Below are positions 42,445-52,368 of a DNA stretch of 64,000 nt, piece after piece; within the stretch, counting starts at the first letter, position 1, and every line of letters begins with the position of its first letter. A program made the position numbers and the translations under genes. This DNA is from Anaerosoma tenue. GTDB taxonomy: Bacteria > Actinomycetota > Coriobacteriia > Anaerosomatales > Anaerosomataceae. Below the pieces are notes generated by a model. That model was given only the letters and a program-made list of their open reading frames with translations. It did not search any database and had not been told where the DNA came from. Where the stretch lies: the NCBI RefSeq assembly GCF_023161965.1, contig NZ_JALNTY010000001.1:372001-436000 (forward strand). Direction: 5' to 3'.

Positions 42445-43746
42445 TCACTCACTCCCCTCTCCCCGCAGGTCTAGGACGCGTTTGGCCTTGCCTTCCGAGC
42501 GCTGGATCGACTTGGGCTCGACCAGCTTGACGGCGATGTTGACCGCAAGCGCCGAGGCGATCTCTGCGGATACGCGGGCCCGCAGCCGCTCGAGCGTCTT
42601 GATCTCGTCGAAGCTGACCTCCGGACCCACCTCCACGTGCACCTCCACGTGGTCCATGCTGCCCCTGCGCGAGAGGACTACCTGGTAGTACGGCGCGACA
42701 CCGGGGATCCCGAGGAGCACCTGCTCGATCTGGCTCGGGAACACGTTCACGCCGCGGATGATGAGCATGTCATCGGAGCGGCCTGTGACGCGCTCGAGAC
42801 GCCTGAACGTCCGCCCGCACTCGCAGCGGCCCGGCACGATCCGCGAGATGTCGCGCGTGCGGTATCGAACGACCGGGATACCCTGCTTGGTGAGCGTCGT
42901 GAAAACGACCTCTCCGCGGTCGCCATCAGGCACCGGCTGCAGTGTCTCGGTATCCACGATCTCGATGATGAAGTGGTCCTCGTTCACGTGGAGCCCGCAC
43001 TTGCACTGGCACTCGGCGGCGACACCGGGGCCGAGCACCTCGGAGAGTCCGTAGATGTCGATGGCGGTGATGCCGAGCTGGCGCTCTATCTCCACGCGTG
43101 TGTTCTCGCTCCAGGGCTCTGCGCCGAAGATGCCCGCCTTCAGCGGCAGGGCAACGGGGTCGATCCCCATATCGCGAGCCGTCTCCGCGATCAACAGGGC
43201 GTAGCTCGGCGTGCATGCCAGGATCGTGGTGCCGAAGTCCTTCATCACCTGGACCTGGCGCTTGGTGTTGCCGCCCGAGATCGGGATCGTGGCGCAACCC
43301 AGTCGCTCGGCGCCGTAGTGGACCCCAAGCCCGCCGGTGAACAGGCCGTACCCGTAGGCGTTCTGCACGATGTCGTCCGAGGTGCCGCCAGCCGCGGCGA
43401 TGGTGCGCGCCATCAGGTCGGCCCAGATGTCGATATCGCCGGCGGTGTAGCCGACGACCGTGACCTGCCCTGTGGTGCCCGATGACGAGTGGAGCCGCAC
43501 GATGTCACGCATGGGTACCGCGAACATCCCGTAGGGATACGCGGCTCTGAGGTCGTCCTTCACGGTGAAGGGGAACGAAGCGAACTCCTCGAGCGATACC
43601 ACCCGCGGCGCTACACCAGCCTCATCGAACTTCCGCCGGTAGGTGGGTACGTTCTCGTACACGCGAGCCAGAAGTCCGTTCAGCCGCTCGAGCTGCACCG
43701 CCTCGAGCCGCGCGCGGTCCATGGACTCGTACTCAGGCTGGAACAC
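42445..43746 (-). CDS. Phenylacetate-CoA ligase family protein, copy 2
   Basis: The 433-residue AMP-forming ligase shares the full PaaK pattern: HSSSGTTGQVTVVGYT, IYGLSEVLGPGV, HVNEDHFI and a C-terminal domain ending KAKRVLDLRG. It is a paralogue of the copy at 18339-19643, not a recent duplicate, as many positions differ. Substrate is unknown; candidates are aryl- or branched acids from IorAB or KorAB chemistry. It forms a two-gene unit with the ACT gene. Confidence 0.9.
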   Translation of the reverse strand: MFQPEYESMDRARLEAVQLERLNGLLARVYENVPTYRRKFDEAGVAPRVVSLEEFASFPFTVKDDLRAAYPYGMFAVPMRDIVRLHSSSGTTGQVTVVGYTAGDIDIWADLMARTIAAAGGTSDDIVQNAYGYGLFTGGLGVHYGAERLGCATIPISGGNTKRQVQVMKDFGTTILACTPSYALLIAETARDMGIDPVALPLKAGIFGAEPWSENTRVEIERQLGITAIDIYGLSEVLGPGVAAECQCKCGLHVNEDHFIIEIVDTETLQPVPDGDRGEVVFTTLTKQGIPVVRYRTRDISRIVPGRCECGRTFRRLERVTGRSDDMLIIRGVNVFPSQIEQVLLGIPGVAPYYQVVLSRRGSMDHVEVHVEVGPEVSFDEIKTLERLRARVSAEIASALAVNIAVKLVEPKSIQRSEGKAKRVLDLRGEGSE

Positions 43747-43786
43747 CCGCTACCCCTCTCATCTCGCGTACTCCCGCGCTACTCCG

Positions 43787-45655
43787 TCACGGCGTGGATG
43801 TCGCCGGCGTCGACGGCGCGGCGACGGGCTTGGTGCCCACGCGCACGACCTCCTCGGTGGCACGGTAGACCGACTTGAAGGTATCACGTCGGATCTCCGC
43901 GCCGTTCTTGGTGACGACACGGGTCACCACGATCGTGCGCCCCGAGACACCACGTTCGTCTATCACACGCGTCCCCTCGGGAAGCGCGGGGTCCTCCACC
44001 TCACGGACCGGGGGGTTCCTGAGATTCGTGAACGGCCCGGTCTCGTACGTGACCTTGTAGCCGGGATCGGTGCCGTACAGGGAGATCGTCACCGACGAAT
44101 TGGTGTAGCCGGTAGCGATGAGGATCCAGTGCTCGGTGTCGTTGCTGAACTTGAAGTCCGGCCCTCCCCAGGAGACCGTGGCGTCACGGCCCTTGGGGTA
44201 GTGGCTGATGTACTGCGAGTGGTTGTGACGCTCCACTACCGGCAGTCCCGAGAAGAACACGGTGTTGAACAACGTCGTGTTCACCTGGCAGATGCCGCCG
44301 CCCAACTGCGGGACGAGCTTGCCGTTCACGATGGCCGGCGCCTCCTGATACCCCTTCGCGGCGGTGCGCTCGCCGATGGTGCCGTTGAAGCTGAAGGTCT
44401 CCCCCGGCGCCAGCAGAGTGCCGTCGAGCGCATCGGCGAGCGTATGGATGTTGTTGACGCGCGGCTTGTTCGAGGCGGAGTACTCGGTTGTGAAGGTCGC
44501 GAGCCGCTCCTTGATGCCGAGTTCCTTGGCCTCTTCGGTGGTGAGTGCGGGCTCGACGCGGCGCATCGCGAGCTCGACCCGCCGCTCCTGTCCGCCCACC
44601 AGAGCGGTCTCGAGCTTGGCTGCAAGGTCCACGGCGTCAGCCGCGAGACCGTCCTCGCCCGGGACTATCGTGACCACCCCATTGGAGACCGAGAAGCTCG
44701 CGTCCTTGGCGGGTTTGCCCACCTCGGCCACGAGCGGGAGGATCGTCGCGGAGACCTCTTCCGAGGCGAGGTACGCCTCGAGGACCGGGCCGTCAGCGCC
44801 CTCGGCGCGCCGGAAGTCGACCCAGTCGCCGATGATCGTGGGCTGGATCGTCCACTGCTTGTCTTCGTAGTAGAGCTCGAGCGGGCCGGAGAGCATGGCC
44901 ACGGCCGCCTCGTAGGCACCCTCGGCGCGCTCCTGGTCTATCTCGGGAGCGAGGGGCACAAGGTCGAGCGACACGGTGCGCTCGTCCGACAAGAACGCCC
45001 CGAGGAGCGCGTCGCGGGTCTGCTCCTCTTCCACGCCGAGGCCGTCTTCGGGGGCGACGCGGTGCACTGTCCCCTCCTCGATCCGCACGCTGGCGTCAAT
45101 CGCAGGCTGCGCGATCGAATCGTTGATGCGCTTGACGAGCGCCTGGACGCCGGTGGGGTCGTAGGTGGGGTCGAGCGGCAGCGACACTCCGCCGACCACC
45201 GCACGCACACGCTCCCACACGGCCTGCGCCAGATCGCCGCGCCCGACCTCGTACGCCGCCTCGGCAAGCCCGGTAGCGTCAACGGACAGGCCTATCGATG
45301 CCGCCTCGACCTCCCACCGGTCGTCGCCCACTTCGAGCTTCACAGGGAGCGCAGTCTGATCGGCAACGTGCGTCTGGATCGCAGCGGCGGCCTTCGCCTG
45401 CGTCATCCCGCCCACGTCGACGGCACCAACGCTCACACCCGGATGGACCGTGCCAAGCGACACGGCCACGTCCGCACCGGCGACGATCGCCACGATGACG
45501 ACAAGGACGGCCGCGACGAGTGCCGAGATCCGCGCACCCTTCGGCCATCGCGCCATCCAGCCGGGCCAACCGAGCCGCCGCTTGGCGACGGCGTGCCGCC
45601 CGCCTCCTGCGCCCTGCGTGGTCGGATCGTTCTCGTGCGTTCCGTTCGTGCTCAT
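43787..45655 (-). CDS. VanW-family protein with peptidoglycan-binding-like and G5 domains
   Basis: The 622-residue protein has a short cytoplasmic head, one membrane helix (about 42-65), two putative peptidoglycan-binding_4-like regions (about 70-340), and a VanW domain (from about 390: FTTEYSASNKPRVNNIHTLA, QLGGGICQVNTTLFN). A C-terminal G5-like domain follows (about 540-610). VanW proteins accompany cell-wall systems, but their chemistry is unclear. The gene stands apart by 130 bases upstream; a candidate extended -10 (TGC-TATCAT) lies at 45744-45752 on the minus strand. Confidence 0.88.
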   Translation of the reverse strand: MSTNGTHENDPTTQGAGGGRHAVAKRRLGWPGWMARWPKGARISALVAAVLVVIVAIVAGADVAVSLGTVHPGVSVGAVDVGGMTQAKAAAAIQTHVADQTALPVKLEVGDDRWEVEAASIGLSVDATGLAEAAYEVGRGDLAQAVWERVRAVVGGVSLPLDPTYDPTGVQALVKRINDSIAQPAIDASVRIEEGTVHRVAPEDGLGVEEEQTRDALLGAFLSDERTVSLDLVPLAPEIDQERAEGAYEAAVAMLSGPLELYYEDKQWTIQPTIIGDWVDFRRAEGADGPVLEAYLASEEVSATILPLVAEVGKPAKDASFSVSNGVVTIVPGEDGLAADAVDLAAKLETALVGGQERRVELAMRRVEPALTTEEAKELGIKERLATFTTEYSASNKPRVNNIHTLADALDGTLLAPGETFSFNGTIGERTAAKGYQEAPAIVNGKLVPQLGGGICQVNTTLFNTVFFSGLPVVERHNHSQYISHYPKGRDATVSWGGPDFKFSNDTEHWILIATGYTNSSVTISLYGTDPGYKVTYETGPFTNLRNPPVREVEDPALPEGTRVIDERGVSGRTIVVTRVVTKNGAEIRRDTFKSVYRATEEVVRVGTKPVAAPSTPATSTP

Positions 45656-45793
45656 CGTCCGCTCTCACTCCGTGGGAGACGACTCCCGATGTACCGGTGA
45701 TATGACGCCTCACCAGCAAGAATGTGGCCACTCCAAGTAGGCGATGATAGCATGCCGGGGCGCGGCGCGGACCGAGCGTCACCCGGACGTGAC

Positions 45794-48304
45794 TCAGCCG
45801 TTGGCTATCGTCTCGCGGACCTCGGCCACGTAGCGTTCAAGCAACTCCGCCGCCCGCTCAGCGGAGTCACCCTCAGCGTAGACCGCCACCTGGGCCTCCG
45901 TGGCGTGTGGGAGCACGAGCACCCAGCCGTCGTCGTGCGGTATGCGCACACCCTCGATCACGTCGACCTCACTCGTGCGCGAGACCGCCGCCATCGACCG
46001 CATCACCACGCCCTTGCGGTCGAAAGGACAGAACACCGACGTCTCCTGGAGGAAGAATTCCGGAAGCGCGGCCACCACGTCGTCCAGGTCCATCCCGTGG
46101 CGATCGAGCAGTGTGAGCAACATGCCGAAGGACATCACGGCATCGTACCCTGCGAGGAAGTGCGGGTACACGAAGCCGCCGCGGCGGGAGCCGGCGAACC
46201 CGATCGCCGGATCGAGCGCGGCGGCGGACAGCGCCCGCCGTGATGTTCCGGTGCGACGTACGAAGTGACCGGCCTCTCCGGCGATCCTCTCCACCGCGGT
46301 GGATGCGGTCACCGGCACGGCGATCCCAACGCCGTCCTTGCGCGAGAGCCCGGAGTTCGCCCACAACCAGACCAGGGCATGAAGCGCCGTGTCATGGTCG
46401 AGGATGCGTCCCGCCGGGGTGACGAGCGTGATCCGCTCGGCCGTGGAGTCCATCAGCACGCCCACATCCGCCTGGAACATGTCCACCGACCGCGCCACGC
46501 GCTTGAGGACGTCCGCGCGGCTCTCGGTATCCACGGGCGTCTGCTCGGAGTCGACGTAGGCACGAAGGCCGATCAGATCCACGCCCCACTGGGCTGCGAC
46601 CGTTGGGAGCACGAACGATGCCGGACTGAGCCCCATGTCCACGACGGCCGTGTAACGCCTGCGGGACGCGCTGGCGTCGTCGATCGCCGTCGTGAGGCCG
46701 GTGGTGTAGTACTCGATCGCACGGGGCGGGTACATGATCGAACCCACCTGGTCGAAGAACGCACGCCGGAACTCACCCCGGAAGTAGAGCCGTTCGACCT
46801 TCTTCTCCTGCCCCGTGGACAGGTCGATGCCCTCGGCATCGTAGAAGTGGATCTCGATCGACTGCGGGTCGCCATCGGCGATGCAGATGTGGATGCCGCC
46901 GTTGACGCGCATGTCGCGCGTGGTGAACCGCGTGACCGCGGGTGACGCCACGCGCAGGTCGCGCACGTGACATCCTGTGAAGTTGAGACCCGCCGCGACC
47001 GCGCGCTTCACCATCCGTGCCGCTGCGCTCGAATCACGGCTCACCACGACGTGCGACCTCGCCGGCAGCAGGCTCCCGAACGCCTGGGCCACGCGCAAGC
47101 CAAGGTCCGGAGTGATGTCGATGCTCACGAGCCCGGCGATGCCGTCGGGACCGAAGAGCGAGCGCACTCCCCGCGACTCCCAGATCAGCGAGGAGTTCAC
47201 GAGAGCGCCGGCGTCGATGCGCTTGAACGGGTAGACCTGTACGTCGTTCCCCACCGCCGCCCCGTGCCCCACCACGGATTCGTCGCCGATCACGGCCCCC
47301 TGCTCCACACGTGCGCCGGCACGGATGTCCACGCTCCGGCACAGCACGGCGCCGCTCACCCGGGACCACTTGCCCACGAACGAGTCGTTCCACACGATCG
47401 AGTGTTCCGTCTGAGCGTCGTAACCCACCAGGCAGTTGTCGCCGATCACGGAGTACGGGCCGATCTTCGCCCCCGCGCGGATCGTGGTGTTGGCGCCGAT
47501 CACCGCCTTGGGCGATATCTCGGCCGTGGGATCGATGGTGGCGCCCGGACCCACCCACACGTCGTCTTTGGTCCTGGCGCCCGGTATGTAGATCATCGCC
47601 TTGCCGTCGAGTATGTCTTCATGGACCTCGCGGTACCCCTCAAGGCTCCCCACGTCGGCCCAGTAGCCATCCACCACGCACCCGTAGAGCGGATGCCCTT
47701 CGGCCATGAGCAGCGGGAAGAGGTCCGAGGAGAAGTCGAACGCCTGACCCTCGGGGATGAAATCGAGCACCATGGGGTCCATCACGTAGATGCCGGTGTT
47801 GATCGTGTCGCTGAACACCTGGCCCCACGAGGGCTTCTCTAAGAAGCGCTCGATCCTGCCATCGTCGTCGGTGATGACCACGCCGAACTCGAGCGGATCG
47901 GGCACGCGCTTGAGCGCGATGGTGACGACGGCGCCCTTCGCCTTGTGGAACTCGATGACCTCGGTGAGGTCGATATCGGTGAGCGCGTCGCCCGAGATCA
48001 CGAGAAAGGTCTCCGTGAGCGCCTCGGCGGCGTTCTTCACCGAGCCCGCGGTGCCGAGCGGCGTCTCCTCGATCGCGTAGCTGATGTCCATGCCCCACTC
48101 GTCGCCATCGCCGAAGTAGTCCTCGATGACCTGCGGCATGAACGCCAGCGTGGCGACCACCTCGCTGATGCCATGGTGTTTCACGAGCCCGAGTATGTGT
48201 TCCATGACCGGCTGGTTGACGACCGGTACCATCGGTTTGGGGCGCATGCTCGTGAGGGGACGCAGACGCGTGCCCTCGCCACCCGCCATCACCACAGCCT
48301 TCAT
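45794..48304 (-). CDS. Sugar nucleotidyltransferase with left-handed beta-helix and degenerate phosphomannomutase domain
   Basis: The 836-residue protein fuses three parts. Residues about 1-235 are a nucleotidyltransferase ([21 protein letters not shown]), likely a mannose-1-phosphate guanylyltransferase. Residues about 250-370 are hexapeptide repeats. Residues about 375-830 have phosphohexomutase folds, but the phosphoserine TASHNP loop is replaced near [13 protein letters not shown], and the metal loop is replaced by DSTAERI. The mutase part is therefore probably inactive, as in other members of this fusion family. It may supply GDP-sugars for envelope glycans, and it overlaps pgsA by four bases. 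Confidence 0.82.
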   Translation of the reverse strand: MKAVVMAGGEGTRLRPLTSMRPKPMVPVVNQPVMEHILGLVKHHGISEVVATLAFMPQVIEDYFGDGDEWGMDISYAIEETPLGTAGSVKNAAEALTETFLVISGDALTDIDLTEVIEFHKAKGAVVTIALKRVPDPLEFGVVITDDDGRIERFLEKPSWGQVFSDTINTGIYVMDPMVLDFIPEGQAFDFSSDLFPLLMAEGHPLYGCVVDGYWADVGSLEGYREVHEDILDGKAMIYIPGARTKDDVWVGPGATIDPTAEISPKAVIGANTTIRAGAKIGPYSVIGDNCLVGYDAQTEHSIVWNDSFVGKWSRVSGAVLCRSVDIRAGARVEQGAVIGDESVVGHGAAVGNDVQVYPFKRIDAGALVNSSLIWESRGVRSLFGPDGIAGLVSIDITPDLGLRVAQAFGSLLPARSHVVVSRDSSAAARMVKRAVAAGLNFTGCHVRDLRVASPAVTRFTTRDMRVNGGIHICIADGDPQSIEIHFYDAEGIDLSTGQEKKVERLYFRGEFRRAFFDQVGSIMYPPRAIEYYTTGLTTAIDDASASRRRYTAVVDMGLSPASFVLPTVAAQWGVDLIGLRAYVDSEQTPVDTESRADVLKRVARSVDMFQADVGVLMDSTAERITLVTPAGRILDHDTALHALVWLWANSGLSRKDGVGIAVPVTASTAVERIAGEAGHFVRRTGTSRRALSAAALDPAIGFAGSRRGGFVYPHFLAGYDAVMSFGMLLTLLDRHGMDLDDVVAALPEFFLQETSVFCPFDRKGVVMRSMAAVSRTSEVDVIEGVRIPHDDGWVLVLPHATEAQVAVYAEGDSAERAAELLERYVAEVRETIANG

Positions 48305-48966
48305 GCAACTCCGCCTTCCCGGGACTCGAGCGCGGTCTTGCGGGCACGGATCGCGATGCGCGTGTACTGCAGGGCCGCCGAGACCGAGAGCACGATCCCA
48401 ACGTAGACGAAGAACATGCCGAGCGGGACCTGCGCCTCACCCAGCCCGGGCAACCAACCGGTATCCACCAAGCCGAGACCGCCTACCATCGGCCAGCCCG
48501 CGATGAGCGACGAGAAGCCGGCGAGCAACACGGCGGTCGTCCACTTGCCGGCCCGCGTCACCGGAAGGATCACGTTGTGACGCTCGAGAACGTATGCGCC
48601 GTACAGCAGGTACATGTCGCGGCCGAGCAGGAGCACCGGGATCCACAGCGGAAGCACGTCGATCAGATAGAGGCCGACGACACCCGAGGCGAGCAGAAGG
48701 CGGTCCACCAGCGGGTCGACGATCTTGCCGAACTGCGTGACCGTGTTGGTGCGGCGGGCGATCTGGCCGTCGATCCAGTCGGTGGAGGCGGCTACCGCGT
48801 AGATCGCGAACGCCACAAGACGACCGCGCTCGCTCGGTGCGTCCACGAGGGCGGTGAAGAAGAACGGTACCAGCACCAGCCGCAACACCGTGATGAGGTT
48901 CGCGACCGAGTAGACCGTGTGGTGCACTTCCTGCTCTTGGGGGCGATCCTCGTTCTGGGCTACCAC
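48301..48966 (-). CDS. CDP-alcohol phosphatidyltransferase (PgsA-like)
   Basis: This 221-residue membrane enzyme carries the CDP-alcohol phosphotransferase motif, [10 protein letters not shown] then [10 protein letters not shown] (D-x2-DG-x2-AR-x8-G-x3-D-x3-D), and about six hydrophobic segments. It probably makes phosphatidylglycerophosphate or a related lipid from CDP-diacylglycerol. I choose GTG 48966 because AGGAGG lies exactly 8 bases upstream; ATG 49011 would add 15 residues without a good Shine-Dalgarno sequence. Confidence 0.85.
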   Translation of the reverse strand: MVAQNEDRPQEQEVHHTVYSVANLITVLRLVLVPFFFTALVDAPSERGRLVAFAIYAVAASTDWIDGQIARRTNTVTQFGKIVDPLVDRLLLASGVVGLYLIDVLPLWIPVLLLGRDMYLLYGAYVLERHNVILPVTRAGKWTTAVLLAGFSSLIAGWPMVGGLGLVDTGWLPGLGEAQVPLGMFFVYVGIVLSVSAALQYTRIAIRARKTALESREGGVA

Positions 48967-49075
48967 CAGTCGTTCCTCCTGACCTCGGGGACCATCCGTC
49001 CGGCCGTTCATGAACGTTCACACGGTATATGCCCTAGTTCGACCTATGCCGCATCCCGATCGTGGACCCGCCACG

Positions 49076-50458
49076 TCAGTCGCTGAAGACCTCTTGTGAA
49101 AGCCTCTTGGCGGCGAGGAACTCATCGTACGTCTCGGTGAAGGTCTGCGAGCCGTCAGTGCCCGTGAGCACGTAGTAGAGGTAATCGGTGTCGGCGGGAT
49201 CGGCAGCGGCCTCGAGGGCGGCCAGGCCGGGGTTGCTGATCGGTCCCGCCGGAAGGCCATCGTGCAGGTAGGTGTTGTACGGCGTGTCCTGCTCGAGATC
49301 GGCATTGGTGAGCGACGTCGTGCCCTCGGGCATCGTGTACATCACCGTGGCGCACAGCTGCAGACGCATCGGCCGCTCGAGACGGTTGTAGATGACCGAG
49401 GAGACCAGGGGAAACTCCTCCGAGAGCTGCGCCTCCCGCTCGAGGATCGATGCGATCGTGACCACGTCCGCCAGGTCGAGGCCGTGTGCCTCGGCATACG
49501 AGAGATCCAGTGTGGCCGCCTGGTCCTCGAAAGTATCGAGCAACATCTCCACGATCTCGCGTTCTGACGTGCCGACCTCTATCGAGTAGGTCGCCGGGAA
49601 CAGGAAGCCTTCGAGGGAGTCGCCGAACGCGCCTTCGAGATACGGGCGCTCCGCGGCGAACTCCGGCGCACCCTCGGTGCACAGGCGCATCATCTCCTCG
49701 GCCTCTGCGCCTGCCTGAGCGGTCATGCGTGCGGCCACCTGCTCGGCGGTGAAGCCTTCGGGGATGGTGACGTTCACGTAGTCGGCGCTCGGGCCGATGA
49801 GCATAAGGTCGATCACATCCCCGTCGTCCATCCCGGTGAAGAGGTCGTACTCACCGGCACGGAGTCGCCCGTCGGCATCCGCCTGGCTGACGGTGAATCG
49901 GAACGTCAGCACGCTCTCGACGACCCCCAGGTCGACCAGCTGGCGAGCGATGTCCGCGGTCGTGCTGCCCGCCTCGATCACAACGTGGACGGGTTCACCG
50001 GCGCCCACCGCCACTTCAGCGTCTGGTTCGTGCATTAGATGTCTCACAACGCCGTACCCCACTGCGCCAAGCGCGAGGACGAGCACCAGCACCCCTCCGA
50101 GTACGCGCACGGTCACATTCCCTACCGAACGTTGTCCAGAGGGCGTCCTCCGGGCGCCGTGGACCCGCGCGGTGCGCGGTGTGCGATCCGAACGTGGCTT
50201 CCGCGAGGTACGCGCAGCGGAACGGGACGAGCGCCGGGGGCGCTCCGTGGACGCCGGGCGTGTTTCATCCTCGTTGCGCTCCGATGCAGTCTTCTCAGGC
50301 GCCCGACGGGCGGCGGGCCCGCGCGACCGCCGGGTGTTCGCCTCGCTGTTCCCGCGACGCTGGGTACGCCTCGGGCGGCTCCGGTCGCTGCGCCTCGGAC
50401 GCGGGGTCGGTCCCGGTGCGACGCTATCGCTATCGTTCGTGTTGGGGTCGTCGTACAT
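49076..50458 (-). CDS. mltG: Endolytic murein transglycosylase MltG
   Basis: MltG cleaves nascent glycan strands and limits their length. The 460-residue protein has an unusually long Arg/Ser/Pro-rich cytoplasmic N-terminus (about 1-115), a membrane helix (about 116-140), a LysM-like subdomain and the YceG domain. The catalytic Glu is in IASILEREAQ, followed by VIYNRLERPMRLQ and LPAGPISNPG. The basic tail looks disordered and may be phosphorylated or contact cell-division proteins, which is inference. Confidence 0.92.
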   Translation of the reverse strand: MYDDPNTNDSDSVAPGPTPRPRRSDRSRPRRTQRRGNSEANTRRSRGPAARRAPEKTASERNEDETRPASTERPRRSSRSAARTSRKPRSDRTPRTARVHGARRTPSGQRSVGNVTVRVLGGVLVLVLALGAVGYGVVRHLMHEPDAEVAVGAGEPVHVVIEAGSTTADIARQLVDLGVVESVLTFRFTVSQADADGRLRAGEYDLFTGMDDGDVIDLMLIGPSADYVNVTIPEGFTAEQVAARMTAQAGAEAEEMMRLCTEGAPEFAAERPYLEGAFGDSLEGFLFPATYSIEVGTSEREIVEMLLDTFEDQAATLDLSYAEAHGLDLADVVTIASILEREAQLSEEFPLVSSVIYNRLERPMRLQLCATVMYTMPEGTTSLTNADLEQDTPYNTYLHDGLPAGPISNPGLAALEAAADPADTDYLYYVLTGTDGSQTFTETYDEFLAAKRLSQEVFSD

Positions 50459-50595
50459 CGGCGCCCTCCGGGGCGGTGCGGGTGCGATCCCGGATCCGTT
50501 GCCCGGATCCGGGTGTGTCGGTCAGACTCCCGGCCGCGCGGCCGGTGTACGGGCAAGGGTAAGTGTAGCAACCATCCGGCCACCCGCAAACGCGA

Positions 50596-50619
50596 GCGGG
50601 GCACCCGAAGGTGCCCCGC
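50596..50619 (-). terminator. Terminator-like hairpin just 3' of tRNA-Pro
   Basis: On the minus strand a 10-bp stem (GCGGGGCACC with GGTGCCCCGC) closes a TTCG loop, giving a very stable UUCG hairpin. It starts 8 bases after the tRNA CCA end. The following sequence has only a short T-run (GTTTG). Confidence 0.65.
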
Positions 50620-50626
50620 GTGTCGC

Positions 50627-50703
<77 letters not shown>

Positions 50704-50821
50704 TTGATGCTGCCCTGCGGCAGCGAAGCATCATATTACGTGTCGCGGGGCGCGGCTTCAAGCATGACATCGGAGTGGATCAGCCAGGACGCCTGAAACC
50801 GCACGATCGTGTGGACCGTGG

Positions 50822-51625
50822 CTACCGCGCCATCTCCAGGAGGAGCGGATAGGGGTTCACGGCGCTGGGCATGTGGATCTCGAAGTGGAGATGCGGCGCG
50901 CTGGGGCTGGCGTTGCCCGTGTAGCCCACGGTGCCGATCACGTCGCCGGCCTTCACCCGGCCCTCCGGGACCGTCACGGAATCCAGATGCGCATAGTAGT
51001 AGCGCACGCCGTTGTCGGCCTCGAGCCAGATCGTGAGGCCGCCGAGCCCTCCCCGCTTGGAGGTCACCACGCCATCACGGGTAGCGACCAGCGGCGTGCC
51101 TGTGGCGGCCATGATGTCGGTGCCCTTGTGCCGGCGCCCGCCGCTCCGCGGTGCGCCCCAGCTGTCAACGAACCGGTTCTCACCCGCAACGGGGAACAGT
51201 CCGAACTCGGCGATACGCTCGGCGCGAACGCGCTCGGCCTCCGCGGCCTCGGCATCTGCGAGTGCGTCACGAGCAGCTTCCGCGGCGCGTGATGCCGCCT
51301 GTGCCTGCACGACGAGCAGGTCACGCTCCGCAGTGAGCGCCGCGATCTCAACGGAGATGGCCGCGCGGGTCTCGGCGGAACGCGCCTCCGGGATACGGTT
51401 CCGAAGCGAGTCGAGCCGCGTGCCGAGCCAGACAAGCGAGCTGCGCGCGCGGGAGTCGGCGATGGCCGTACGGGTGACCTCGGCAGTGAGTGCCGGGATG
51501 TCGTCGGCCGTGGCGGTGATGGTTGCCGGCGTCACGACCGCGGCATGCGCGGACGGGGCCGACGGGAATAGAGAGATAGCCAGTGCGATGGTGGCGAGTG
51601 AAACGAACGTCTTAGCGGTACTCAT
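50822..51625 (-). CDS. Secreted M23 (LytM-type) peptidase with coiled-coil region
   Basis: The 267-residue protein has a signal peptide (about 1-28, ending AHA), a helical region of about 100 residues rich in Ala and Glu, and a C-terminal M23 domain. Zinc ligands are visible in [10 protein letters not shown] and HLHFEIH, so the peptidase should be active on peptidoglycan cross-bridges. Full LytM motif retention argues against a pure EnvC-like activator. The neighbour is a VanZ-like gene. Confidence 0.92.
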   Translation of the reverse strand: MSTAKTFVSLATIALAISLFPSAPSAHAAVVTPATITATADDIPALTAEVTRTAIADSRARSSLVWLGTRLDSLRNRIPEARSAETRAAISVEIAALTAERDLLVVQAQAASRAAEAARDALADAEAAEAERVRAERIAEFGLFPVAGENRFVDSWGAPRSGGRRHKGTDIMAATGTPLVATRDGVVTSKRGGLGGLTIWLEADNGVRYYYAHLDSVTVPEGRVKAGDVIGTVGYTGNASPSAPHLHFEIHMPSAVNPYPLLLEMAR

Positions 51626-51777
51626 ACGCCTCCTGCGTACGGGGACATGTCACCGCCGCGGACACCCGGTTCGGAGCCACGGCGGACACGTCGGGTACGC
51701 AAGGCTGATGCCAACGCGGCGGCGTGGGGCCTCTGAGCAGCGCATATCCACAGGAAGCACACAACTCGGCGGGACGA

Positions 51778-52368
51778 TCAGCCGTCCTTGCGACGCAGAC
51801 GTCGCAGCGCTCTCCCGATGGCGCGCACCACCACGAACAGCGCATACCCGAGGGCGACACCGGCCGTGTTGAGGATGACGTCGTCGATGTCCACCGAGCG
51901 GGTCGTCTGCAGGGCATCGATGAACCGCTTGGAGAACTGCAGCGCTTCGATCCCGAGCGAGACGCACAGGCCGGTGCCGAGGACCCTTCCCCACCTGTCG
52001 AGCTTGCGCCACGCCCACGGCCCCAGCGCGCCAAGCGGTACCAGCAACAGCAGGTTGCCGAGCAGGTTCTCCCACGCCACGCGCCCCAGGTCGCTCTCCA
52101 GGTAGAGGCGGATGGTACGAAGCGGCACGAGGTTCACCGACTCGCGCCAATAGGGGTCGAGCCCCACGCCCGAGCCGGGCGGGGCCACCTCGAACGGCAG
52201 CAGCGTCATGGAGACCACCCACGCGCCATAGAAGACGCCGAACAGCCGGGAGATGATCGTGCGTCGACGGGCACGGGTGATCCATCCGTGCAGCAACACG
52301 AGCACCGCCAGGGCGAGCGCTAGCAGGAAGGCCGTTCCCGAGTGGATGTGCAGTTGCGTTCCGCTCAC
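51778..52368 (-). CDS. VanZ-family membrane protein
   Basis: The 196-residue protein has about four to five membrane helices and the VanZ motifs NLVPLRTIR, ENLLGNLLLLVPLG and SVDIDDVILNTAGVALGY. VanZ proteins are linked to glycopeptide tolerance in some Gram-positives, but most chromosomal members have unknown roles. It overlaps coaBC by four bases, so it is co-translated with it. Confidence 0.88.
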   Translation of the reverse strand: MSGTQLHIHSGTAFLLALALAVLVLLHGWITRARRRTIISRLFGVFYGAWVVSMTLLPFEVAPPGSGVGLDPYWRESVNLVPLRTIRLYLESDLGRVAWENLLGNLLLLVPLGALGPWAWRKLDRWGRVLGTGLCVSLGIEALQFSKRFIDALQTTRSVDIDDVILNTAGVALGYALFVVVRAIGRALRRLRRKDG

